Shown here in pieces: positions 17,057 to 24,656 of a stretch of 64,000 nucleotides of DNA. The position numbers were made by a program, and so were the translations under genes. This stretch comes from Kosmotoga arenicorallina S304 (lineage in GTDB: Bacteria; Thermotogota; Thermotogae; Petrotogales; Kosmotogaceae). The notes beneath the pieces are model-generated. The model was not told the DNA's origin. It did no database searches and was given only the letters and a program-made list of their open reading frames with translations. The stretch lies in NCBI RefSeq assembly GCF_001636545.1, contig NZ_JFHK01000017.1:1-64000 (forward strand), written 5' to 3'. The number at the start of each line of letters is the position of its first letter. Position 1 is the first letter of the stretch.

Positions 17057-17619
17057 TACTTGCATCTTCATCTCCGCGCAGAAAACAATTAATCAGGTAT
17101 CTCGGGGTACCTTCCAGGGCGATTCATCCTGAAAATGTAGATGAAACTCTGAGGACATCTAATGTGATTGAGGATTTAAAAAGGGTTGCTCTGGAAAAAG
17201 CCAGAAGTATATTGGTAAAAATCGGTAATATAGATAAACGCATTATTGTTGGTGCTGATACGATCGTCATGTTTAAGGGGGAAATTCTTCTCAAACCAAA
17301 AAATCCTGATGAAGCTTTCAGCCACCTGAAAAAGCTTTCCGGAGCTGTTCATGAAGTATATACAGGCGTAGGCATAATATCATCAAAGGAAGAATTCTCC
17401 TTTGTTGAAGTTACCAGAGTGAAGTTCAGGGTTCTTGATGATAATACTATCAAGAAATACATAGAAACAGGTATTCCCATGGATAAGGCTGGTGCGTATG
17501 GGATACAGGATTTTGGAGCGTTATTTGTGGAAAAAATCGAAGGGGATTTTTACAATGTTATGGGACTTCCCATTGGAAGGATCTGGTTTGAATTGAGAGA
17601 TAGGGGGTACAAATTTTGA
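17041..17619 (+). CDS. maf: Maf-type nucleoside triphosphate pyrophosphatase
   Basis: 192 residues with the Maf N-terminal signature ILASSSPRRKQLIRYLG and the later GADTIV and GAYGIQDFGALFVEKIEG motifs. Maf proteins hydrolyse dTTP, UTP or modified nucleotides to the monophosphate and PPi, a house-cleaning role. The length is normal. ATG 17041 lies inside the end of the Gx gene and the stop overlaps the radC start (TTGA), so expression is coupled. Other enzymes here also release or use PPi (PPi-PFK, PPDK), but a link is not shown. Confidence 0.92.
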   Translation: MAEEIILASSSPRRKQLIRYLGVPSRAIHPENVDETLRTSNVIEDLKRVALEKARSILVKIGNIDKRIIVGADTIVMFKGEILLKPKNPDEAFSHLKKLSGAVHEVYTGVGIISSKEEFSFVEVTRVKFRVLDDNTIKKYIETGIPMDKAGAYGIQDFGALFVEKIEGDFYNVMGLPIGRIWFELRDRGYKF

Positions 17620-18341
17620 AAGCAGGCAGTGATATGCCAAGGGAAAAGCTAATCGAAATGGGTTCAAAAGCCCTTACCAATTCAGAACTTATAGCTATCC
17701 TTCTTAGAACAGGTTCCAGCGAAATGGACGTGCTTGAATTGAGTCAAAAATTGCTAAAAAAATATGGTTCCCTTACAAAGCTACTCGCTGCGGACCTTTC
17801 TGAATTTTCTTCCATAAAGGGCATAGGCCCTGCCAAAGCGGTAACTTTAAAAGCTGCCCTTGAAATCGGGAACCGGGTATTCAAAGAAATTGCCTCAACT
17901 ACCAGGAAATCTTTACGAGACCCTGAAAGTGTTTATTATCTCTGCCATGATATGACCCTTCTTGAAGAGGAAGCAGTGCGTGTTATAAGCCTTGACAGCA
18001 AACTGAATCTTTCAGGATACGATACTATAAGCCTTGGAACGATTGATAGCTCACTGCTTCACCCCAGAGAGGTCTTCAAACAAGCTATAAAAAAGGCAGC
18101 AGCGGCTGTCATAGTTGTTCATAACCATCCATCTGGCGATCCTACGCCAAGCATCGAGGATATAAAAATAACTGAAAAACTCTCCGAGGCTGGTAAAATA
18201 ATAGGGATAAAGCTCCTTGATCACGTTATAATAGGCAAAGGGAAATATTACAGTTTTAGCGCTTCAAAATCCTTTGATGTACTGGAGGTGCAACATGTTG
18301 TCGCGCGAGAAGGCTATGGAACTTATAAAGCAACACGTTAA
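17616..18341 (+). CDS. radC: RadC/JAMM family DNA repair-associated protein
   Basis: 241 residues. The N-terminal half carries a helix-hairpin-helix-like region (LSEFSSIKGIGPAKAVTLKAA) and the C-terminal half the JAMM metal motif HNHPSGDPTPSIED. Start is TTG 17616 overlapping the maf stop. RadC homologues are often annotated as repair proteins but a nuclease or protease activity is unproven. The C-terminus runs about 20 residues past the usual YYSF end (ASKSFDVLEVQHVV...) and overlaps the HD gene by 47 bases. Confidence 0.9.
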   Translation: MKAGSDMPREKLIEMGSKALTNSELIAILLRTGSSEMDVLELSQKLLKKYGSLTKLLAADLSEFSSIKGIGPAKAVTLKAALEIGNRVFKEIASTTRKSLRDPESVYYLCHDMTLLEEEAVRVISLDSKLNLSGYDTISLGTIDSSLLHPREVFKQAIKKAAAAVIVVHNHPSGDPTPSIEDIKITEKLSEAGKIIGIKLLDHVIIGKGKYYSFSASKSFDVLEVQHVVAREGYGTYKATR

Positions 18342-18843
18342 GAGAAAGAATATTATAAAGCACATGTTGGCAACAGAAGCTGTAATGAGAGAATTTGCGA
18401 AAAGGTTTAACGAAGATGAAGAGCTCTGGGGAATTGCCGGGCTCTTGCATGATCTTGATTATGATTATACTTTTGAATCACCGGAAAAACACGGCTTTAT
18501 GACCATCGAATTGTTAAAAGACCATGATGTTCCAGAAGAAGTCAAAAATGCCATTCTGGCACATTGTGAGCACAAAAAACGCGAAAAACTTATTGAGAAA
18601 GCGATTTATGCAGCGGATCCCGTAACGGGTTTTATTGTAGCCGCAGTTCTTATCAGAAAAGGTACAAAACTGAAAGATCTGACTGTTGATTTTTTAAAAA
18701 ACCGATTTAAAGAAAAGAGTTTCGCAAGAGGCGCAAGTCGTGAAAATATGTTAAGTTGCGAGGAATTTGGATTGTCTCTTGATGAGTTTCTTTCTCTATC
18801 ATTAAAAGCCATGCAAGGAATTTCAAAAGAGCTCGGGCTTTAA
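18295..18843 (+). CDS. HD-domain phosphohydrolase (HDIG type)
   Basis: 182 residues from ATG 18295, chosen because GGAGGTG lies just upstream. The metal motif HD is in GLLHDLDYDYTFESPEKHG, followed by a second His in LAHCEHKK and an Asp in YAADPVTGF. Small HD proteins of this kind are thought to act on nucleotides or phosphate esters; the substrate cannot be read from sequence. The gene begins inside the 3' end of radC and precedes deoC by 39 bases. Confidence 0.82.
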   Translation: MLSREKAMELIKQHVKRKNIIKHMLATEAVMREFAKRFNEDEELWGIAGLLHDLDYDYTFESPEKHGFMTIELLKDHDVPEEVKNAILAHCEHKKREKLIEKAIYAADPVTGFIVAAVLIRKGTKLKDLTVDFLKNRFKEKSFARGASRENMLSCEEFGLSLDEFLSLSLKAMQGISKELGL

Positions 18844-18882
18844 TAGAAGGAAAGACCTAATTTTATCGAAAGGATGATAAAA

Positions 18883-19608
18883 ATGGATTTGAACAGAAAA
18901 ATCACCGACGAAATCCGTAGATTTAAAGAGGAGTATCATTTTCAGGAAAGGGAGATTCTGGAAAATATCGATCTGTCAAAATATATAGACCACACTCTTC
19001 TGAAGCCAGAAGCTACACCAAATATGGTAAAAGAACTTTGTGAAGAAGCCATTGAGCATTCTTTTTTTAGTGTTTGCGTCAATAGCGCGTTTTTGCCATT
19101 GGTAAACGACATGCTAAAAGGCTCTGAGGTAAAAAGAGCTGTCGTAATAGGCTTTCCACTAGGTGCAGTATCCACAGATGTGAAAGTTTTCGAAACAAAA
19201 TGGTGCCTTGCTCAGGGTGTGGATGAATTTGATATGGTGATAAATGTAGGTTATCTTAAAGCCGGACTTTATCAAGAAGTATATGACGATATAAAAGCCG
19301 TTGTCGAAGCTTCAAAGGGGAAAACTGTAAAAGTCATCATTGAAACCGCATTGTTAACTGACGAGGAAAAAATAGCGGCATGTGTAATCGCAAAAGAAGC
19401 TGGGGCACAGTTTGTAAAAACTTCCACAGGTTTCAGCAAAGCAGGTGCAACAGTTGAAGATGTATCTCTTATGAAGTTCGTTGTTGGAGAAAAAATGAAA
19501 GTAAAGGCATCTGGCGGAGTACGAACAAGGGAAATGGCCCTTGCCATGATCAAAGCCGGTGCTGATAGAATTGGCACGAGTTCGGGAATAAAAATTGTCA
19601 ACGGATAA
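18883..19608 (+). CDS. deoC: Deoxyribose-phosphate aldolase
   Basis: 241 residues from ATG 18883 (GAAAGGA about 8 bases upstream; ATG 18874 is adjacent to that site and rejected). The family signatures are IDHTLLKPEAT near residue 35, the Schiff-base lysine in VKTSTGFSKAGAT, and VKASGGVRT toward the end. The enzyme splits 2-deoxyribose 5-phosphate to glyceraldehyde 3-phosphate and acetaldehyde. An N-terminal extension of about 30 residues precedes the barrel. It joins with phosphopentomutase (deoB at 31226-32395) in deoxynucleoside catabolism. Confidence 0.96.
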   Translation: MDLNRKITDEIRRFKEEYHFQEREILENIDLSKYIDHTLLKPEATPNMVKELCEEAIEHSFFSVCVNSAFLPLVNDMLKGSEVKRAVVIGFPLGAVSTDVKVFETKWCLAQGVDEFDMVINVGYLKAGLYQEVYDDIKAVVEASKGKTVKVIIETALLTDEEKIAACVIAKEAGAQFVKTSTGFSKAGATVEDVSLMKFVVGEKMKVKASGGVRTREMALAMIKAGADRIGTSSGIKIVNG

Positions 19609-19631
19609 ATCTGGATAAGGGGGATGATCTT

Positions 19632-20261
19632 ATGGATTTATGCACTCTTAGCGTAAAGGAGTTTTTAAAGCGCGTTGCCGAAAGGTCGCCCACTCCGGGC
19701 GGTGGAGCAGTTGGCTGCGTTGTTGCATCCCTTGCAGCTTCTCTGGGAGCCATGGTTGCAAACCTCACAATCGGCAAGAGAGGTTATGAGGATGTTTCGG
19801 ACCAGATGGAATCCGCCCTTGAAGTATGCGAAAATGAAATGACCTATCTCTGCGATCTCGTCAACAAAGATGTTCAAGCTTTCGATCAGGTCATGTCAGC
19901 TTACAAACTTCCAAAGAACACAGATGATGAAAAAGCTGTTCGCAAAGTAAAAATTCAGCAAGCGTTGAAAACCGCTATTGAGGTGCCCTTTGACCTTGCA
20001 AGAAGAGCCAAAAATATCATCATCAATCTCGAGAGAGTTGCCAAATGGGGAAACTTGAATGCCATTTCAGATGTTGAGAGCGCGTCACATCTTCTTCTTG
20101 CTGTTTATTATGTGGCCAAGGCTAATGTAACGATTAACATGAAGAGCCTGAAAGATGAAAAATATTCAGAATGGATAAAGGAGGAAATGGATCACATCGA
20201 AAAGCAAATCAAAGGAGCTCACGAAAGGATTATAGATGTGATCACGAAAAGAAATGGTTGA
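19632..20261 (+). CDS. Cyclodeaminase/cyclohydrolase family protein (FTCD C-terminal domain)
   Basis: 209 residues forming a single all-helical formiminotransferase-cyclodeaminase C-terminal domain; the signature SPTPGGGAVGCVVASLAASLG binds folate in the family. Members convert formimino- or methenyl-tetrahydrofolate, as in stand-alone methenyl-THF cyclohydrolase FchA. No formiminotransferase or histidine-degradation gene lies nearby, so the one-carbon role is general. GGGGG precedes ATG 19632 and the stop overlaps the tgt start. Confidence 0.88.
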   Translation: MDLCTLSVKEFLKRVAERSPTPGGGAVGCVVASLAASLGAMVANLTIGKRGYEDVSDQMESALEVCENEMTYLCDLVNKDVQAFDQVMSAYKLPKNTDDEKAVRKVKIQQALKTAIEVPFDLARRAKNIIINLERVAKWGNLNAISDVESASHLLLAVYYVAKANVTINMKSLKDEKYSEWIKEEMDHIEKQIKGAHERIIDVITKRNG

Positions 20262-21381
20262 ATACACACTAATCAAGAAGGATCCAAATTCCCGTGCCCG
20301 CCTTGGAAAGCTGAAAACACGGCGCGGGATAATCGATACTCCAATATTTATGCCCGTTGGTACCAACGCTACTGTAAAAGGAATATGGCAGCATCAACTT
20401 GAAGAAATCGGTGCGCAGATAATTCTTGGCAATGCTTTTCATCTTTATCTAAAGCCAGGCCTTGAAATCATCCGCGAATTCGGTGGTTTGCACAGATTCA
20501 TGGGTTGGGACAAGCCCATTCTTACTGATAGCGGAGGTTTTCAAGTATTTAGTATAAAAAACAAGAAAGTAAGTGATGATGGAGTAATGTTTAAATCTCC
20601 AATAGATGGTTCTAAGATTTTCATGACACCGGAACTTTCGATGGAAATACAGATGACACTTGGCTCTGACATAGCAATGGCCTTTGATGAGTGTGTAGCA
20701 CCGGAGATGTCCAGAGAATATGCCGAGAAATCGGTTAAACGCACCACCGAATGGGCCAAACGTTGCCTTGCATATCACGATGGGTCTCAAGCTCTCTTTG
20801 GAATTGTTCAGGGAGCTTTTGATAAAAGCCTTAGAGAACAAAGCGCTGCGGAGATTACTTCCATGGATTTTGACGGTTTTGCAGTTGGTGGGCTGAGCGT
20901 TGGTGAACCTTTTCCAATCACAAAGGAAATTCTTGAATATACTGTTGATCTTTTGCCAGAAGATAAACCAAGATATCTTATGGGAATTGGAAGCCCTGAC
21001 CTCATCATTACTGCCGTTGAAAACGGAATAGATATGTTCGATTGTGTTCTTCCAACAAGGATAGGGCGACATGGCACTGCATTAACCTGGAATGGTAAAA
21101 TTAATCTGAAAGCAGCTAAATTCAAGCACAGTAAAGAGCCTATCGATAACGAATGCAGCTGCAAAGTCTGCCAGCATTATTCAAGGGGTTATATATATCA
21201 CCTTTTTTCAAGGGATGAAATGCTTGGCAAATTGCTCGTGAGTTATCATAATATACATTTTCTACTTGAATTTACAGGAAAAATTCGTGAAGCAATAGCA
21301 TCCGATACCTTCAAAGAATTTAAAGAGGAATGTTATAACAGTGGTCTAATAAAAAAAGAAGTTCTGTTGCCAGAATTATAG
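20254..21381 (+). CDS. tgt: tRNA-guanine transglycosylase
   Basis: 375 residues, the normal bacterial length. The active-site motifs are LTDSGGFQVFS (about residues 88-98) and the nucleophile region FDCVLPTRIGRHGT (about 255-268). The zinc site is CSCKVC...H near residue 305. It exchanges guanine-34 for preQ1 in GUN-anticodon tRNAs on the route to queuosine. The start overlaps the stop of the upstream cyclodeaminase-like gene (ATGG/TGA). No queC/D/E/F genes are in the window. Confidence 0.97.
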   Translation: MVEYTLIKKDPNSRARLGKLKTRRGIIDTPIFMPVGTNATVKGIWQHQLEEIGAQIILGNAFHLYLKPGLEIIREFGGLHRFMGWDKPILTDSGGFQVFSIKNKKVSDDGVMFKSPIDGSKIFMTPELSMEIQMTLGSDIAMAFDECVAPEMSREYAEKSVKRTTEWAKRCLAYHDGSQALFGIVQGAFDKSLREQSAAEITSMDFDGFAVGGLSVGEPFPITKEILEYTVDLLPEDKPRYLMGIGSPDLIITAVENGIDMFDCVLPTRIGRHGTALTWNGKINLKAAKFKHSKEPIDNECSCKVCQHYSRGYIYHLFSRDEMLGKLLVSYHNIHFLLEFTGKIREAIASDTFKEFKEECYNSGLIKKEVLLPEL

Positions 21382-21398
21382 AGCAAAGAGGTGGTCTC

Positions 21399-22253
21399 AT
21401 GAAGAGAACCGCATTATTGTTAGTGTTGTTAGCAACCACATCGATATTATTTGCCTTTGACCCTTTCCTTGTTCAAACAGGAGGGAATCAAGCCCTTGCG
21501 CGCGGTTATTGGGCAAGCTACGGAAGCCCATCAGACCTTTACGGAATATTGTTTCATGGTTTTTCCCCGCAGGTACTTGAATATCGAAGGAGTGGAGAAA
21601 CAACTTATGAGCGTGAGCTCCACCTGGCACTATATGATCCTTCGGATGGCGGTATGGCCGGTATTTTAGAATATGTTTTTGATGTTGGTTTGGTAGGAAA
21701 TTATAGGGCTTTAAGCTATCTGGTGTCTTCCGGTTTAAATCCCGCAACAAACTTTGGCACCAAGATACAATTTGAAGTTGAGAATATTACGAGCCCTCCA
21801 ACAAACACCTATTGGTTATCTATCAGCGCAGGCATCACTGGCATTACGCTTCCTTATCTTGAATATATTGCCGCTTTCAAAAACGCTGTGCTATGGAGTA
21901 GCAGTTCAACGGCATTTGCAGAAAGACTCGATGTTCTTGTCGGTTTAAGATTGGTTTTTGACCTGTTCCACATGGGCTTTGAAGTGGGGACAAGAAATGG
22001 TATGAATGTCAGATATGCCGGTGTTTCTGCCGAACTGCAGCTGTTTCCGGGATTTATGCTACGTGGTGGCTTTAGCTACAATGCCGATCTTAACTGGGAA
22101 TATTTCGACCGTGTTGTCGGCGGGGGAATAGAGTTCAAAGCTGGAAAGATGAAGTTCTCCGCTGGCTTTGGAGCGAATTTAGATAATACTATTAGAGATA
22201 ACAACATAGACATTCCCTTCATGTGGGGTGCTACATTTTGCGGTGAATGGTAA
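21399..22253 (+). CDS. Exported beta-rich protein of unknown function
   Basis: 284 residues with a signal peptide (MKRTALLLVLLATTSILFAF) and a body of alternating strands rich in Gly, Phe, Tyr (VLVGLRLVFDLFHMGFEVGT; FMLRGGFSYNADLNWEY; MKFSAGFGANLDN). It could be a small outer-membrane beta-barrel; I do not recognise a family. The start has GAGGTGG upstream. It is the last gene of the long rightward run and ends at the terminator at 22296. Confidence 0.68.
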   Translation: MKRTALLLVLLATTSILFAFDPFLVQTGGNQALARGYWASYGSPSDLYGILFHGFSPQVLEYRRSGETTYERELHLALYDPSDGGMAGILEYVFDVGLVGNYRALSYLVSSGLNPATNFGTKIQFEVENITSPPTNTYWLSISAGITGITLPYLEYIAAFKNAVLWSSSSTAFAERLDVLVGLRLVFDLFHMGFEVGTRNGMNVRYAGVSAELQLFPGFMLRGGFSYNADLNWEYFDRVVGGGIEFKAGKMKFSAGFGANLDNTIRDNNIDIPFMWGATFCGEW

Positions 22254-22295
22254 TAGCGGTGAATGGAAATAAAAGTGTCAAACTATAAAACAAAG

Positions 22296-22325
22296 AGCGC
22301 CTCCTGAGAGAGGCGCTTTATTTTG
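22296..22325 (+). terminator. Terminator ending the rightward operon
   Basis: An 8-bp stem AGCGCCTC / GAGGCGCT is followed by TTTATTTT. It lies immediately before the 3' end of the oppositely oriented tRNA-Gly gene. Confidence 0.88.
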
Positions 22326-22398
22326 GAGCGGAAGACGGGATTCGAACCCGCGACCCCCTGCTTGGCAAGCAGGTGCTCTACCGCTGAGCTACTTCCGC
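22324..22398 (-). tRNA. tRNA-Gly (GCC)
   Basis: 75 bases with encoded CCA. The acceptor stem GCGGAAG / CTTCCGC is perfect, the T-loop has GGTTCGAATCC, and the anticodon stem CCTGC/GCAGG presents GCC. It is the last of three tRNA genes transcribed from the promoter at 22627-22655. Confidence 0.97.
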
Positions 22399-22428
22399 CT
22401 GCTTAATAATGCTACAAGAGTGACGTTT

Positions 22429-22517
<89 letters not shown>

Positions 22518-22593
22518 TGGTGACCCGCGAGGGATTCGAACCCTCGGCCCCTTGATTAAAAGTCAAGTGCTCTGCCTGCTGAGCTAGCGGGTC
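22518..22593 (-). tRNA. tRNA-Lys (TTT)
   Basis: 76 bases with encoded CCA. The acceptor stem GACCCGC / GCGGGTC is perfect and the loop CTTTTAA presents TTT. It is the first gene of the tRNA cluster; a short hairpin (CTTGCC 22596-22601 with GGCAAG 22618-22623) lies just upstream in the primary transcript. Confidence 0.97.
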
Positions 22594-22626
22594 TCCTTGC
22601 CAGAGCTTCTCAGCGCCGGCAAGAAA

Positions 22627-22655
22627 ATTATAGCATTGAAAAGCCAGCTCTTCAA
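22627..22655 (-). promoter_or_regulatory. Promoter of the tRNA-Lys/Leu/Gly cluster
   Basis: On the minus strand: TTGAAG (22650-22655), 17-base spacer, TATAAT (22627-22632), with an extended TGC before the -10. Transcription would start about 25 bases before tRNA-Lys. Confidence 0.8.
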
Positions 22656-22711
22656 GAGGGGCAGAAATTAAATTTAGTTAAATCACTTATTATTTTACTC
22701 AAAGACTGGTG

Positions 22712-24655
22712 TTACGCAATATCACCCAATTCATATTGCAACCTGTAAAGGTCATAATAAATACCACCGAGCTTTATCAGCTCTTCATGGGAACCCTTTT
22801 CAACCAATTCACCTTTGTGAATAACAAGAATCCAATCGGTGTTTCTAATGGTGGAGAGCCTGTGGGCAATAGTAATAACTGTTTTTTTGTGTGAGAGCTT
22901 CTCCATGGCTTCCTGTATGATGGCTTCTGTTTCTGTATCTATGTTTGCCGTTGCTTCATCAAGAACGAGGATATCAGCGTCGTAAAGAACCGCTCTTGCG
23001 AGTGCTATCAACTGGCGCTCTCCCGCGGAAAGCGTTCCGGCCCTTTCAAGAATTTTCGTTTCATATCCCTCGGGAAGACGCTTGATAAATCGCTCAGCAC
23101 CTATATACCTTACCACTTCATGAACCCGTTCTTTTGATATGCTGCTATCAAACAGCCTGATATTATCGAGAACCGTACCTGAAAACAAGAATACATCTTG
23201 TAGCACGAGCCCCAACTTCTTTCGAAGGCTTTGAAGGTTGTAGTCATAAAGCGAACGTCCATCAATGAAAATATCTCCCTTTTGAATCTTATATAATCCA
23301 TTCAATATGCTTATTATAGAAGTTTTACCTGCGCCAGTTTCTCCAACGATCGCTATTTTTTCACCGGGGTTTACTTTGAATGATATATCTTTCAATACGT
23401 AATTTTCGCTATCGTAGGCAAACCACACATTTTTAAATTCAAGCTCACCTCGCAAAGATGTTACAACCGGCCGGTCTTCATTGTAGATCTCTTCAGGTTC
23501 ATCCATTATCTTGTATATCTTCTCAGCTGAGGCGAGGGCATTCTGGACAATGTCGTATTTTTCGGCAATATCTCTCAATGGCCTAAAAAACATTTCGACA
23601 TAGCTTGTAAAGGCATACACTACTCCAAATCCCACTCTTCCATCAAGAATTCCTTTAGCGCCAAACCATATGATAGCTGCAATTGCGAGATAATAAAGAA
23701 GATCCATAAGAGGCCTGAATATCGCAAAGACCATGAGCTGTTCAATCAAACTCTTATAGTGACTCTTGTTTACGTTGTCGAATTCCCGGGCTTTTCTCTT
23801 TTCCTGATTAAATATCTGAATCACTGGCATACCTGAAATGTGTTCAGCCAAAAAAGCGTTGATTATAGCAAGTCGTGTCCTGACTTTTCTGTATGCGATA
23901 CGGTCAAAATACCTGAAAACAAGCGTGCTAACGAGTATAAGCGGTAAAATGAACAGCGAAATCGTTCCAAGATAAATTGACATTCTGAGCATAACAATTA
24001 CAATACCCACCAGCAGAACGACATCTTTAACCAGCGATGTTATAACACTGCTAAAAAATTCTGCAAGATTTTTTGTATCGTTTGCAATCCTTGTAGAGAG
24101 CCTTCCGCTTGGTGTGGTATCAAAATAACGCATAGGCAATTTCATAACATGCTTAAATAAGTCCATTCTTATGTTATGGGTTATCTTTTGACCCATATAG
24201 TTGGTAATATAGACTTGAAGGTAAACAGCTCCAAACATGGCTATCAATACAAGCAACATGTAAATGACAATTTTAGTGAGCCCATTGAGATCTGAGACCC
24301 TAAGTTCTTTTAATGTTTCCGGGCTTACACTATAACTGCTTTCGCCATCAGTGATCACATAGCTTCCATCTTCTAATTGCTTTAAGCGAAAGGCTCCTTC
24401 CGGGTCGTTTGTTATGGTAAATTCACCGTTTGCAGTTTCAACTGAATAAGCATGGTCTGCATTCATGTAGTCATCAATAGCAACTTTGGTGAGATATGGG
24501 AAAACAAGATCCAGACCAGCAGAAGCAAAAATCAAGATAATACCCAGAACGAACAGCCAGGTATATGGCTTTACATATTTCCATAACCTCTTAATTATCG
24601 ACCAATCTTCGACCTTGTGTTTGCTTTCAGTTTCAGCATAAACACTTTGAGGCAT
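22712..24655 (-). CDS. ABC exporter, catalytic half of a heterodimer (TM288-like)
   Basis: 647 residues: an exporter membrane domain (about residues 30-380), then a nucleotide-binding domain with Walker A GETGAGKTS (about 440), signature LSAGERQ and Walker B VLVLDEATA (about 563, catalytic Glu present). The signature deviates from LSGGQ, which would weaken the site formed with the partner's Walker A. A soluble, Thr/Glu/Ser-rich insertion lies between the first two membrane helices (about residues 66-118). The gene begins one base after the partner's stop, whose last codons carry its GGAGGAA site. The substrate is unknown; multidrug-type export is plausible. Confidence 0.9.
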   Translation of the reverse strand: MPQSVYAETESKHKVEDWSIIKRLWKYVKPYTWLFVLGIILIFASAGLDLVFPYLTKVAIDDYMNADHAYSVETANGEFTITNDPEGAFRLKQLEDGSYVITDGESSYSVSPETLKELRVSDLNGLTKIVIYMLLVLIAMFGAVYLQVYITNYMGQKITHNIRMDLFKHVMKLPMRYFDTTPSGRLSTRIANDTKNLAEFFSSVITSLVKDVVLLVGIVIVMLRMSIYLGTISLFILPLILVSTLVFRYFDRIAYRKVRTRLAIINAFLAEHISGMPVIQIFNQEKRKAREFDNVNKSHYKSLIEQLMVFAIFRPLMDLLYYLAIAAIIWFGAKGILDGRVGFGVVYAFTSYVEMFFRPLRDIAEKYDIVQNALASAEKIYKIMDEPEEIYNEDRPVVTSLRGELEFKNVWFAYDSENYVLKDISFKVNPGEKIAIVGETGAGKTSIISILNGLYKIQKGDIFIDGRSLYDYNLQSLRKKLGLVLQDVFLFSGTVLDNIRLFDSSISKERVHEVVRYIGAERFIKRLPEGYETKILERAGTLSAGERQLIALARAVLYDADILVLDEATANIDTETEAIIQEAMEKLSHKKTVITIAHRLSTIRNTDWILVIHKGELVEKGSHEELIKLGGIYYDLYRLQYELGDIA

Positions 24656-24656
24656 G

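Noticed and set aside
20449-21072. Antisense open frame (207 residues) in tgt
   Set aside because: It is a shadow of a strongly conserved gene, with no ribosome-binding site.
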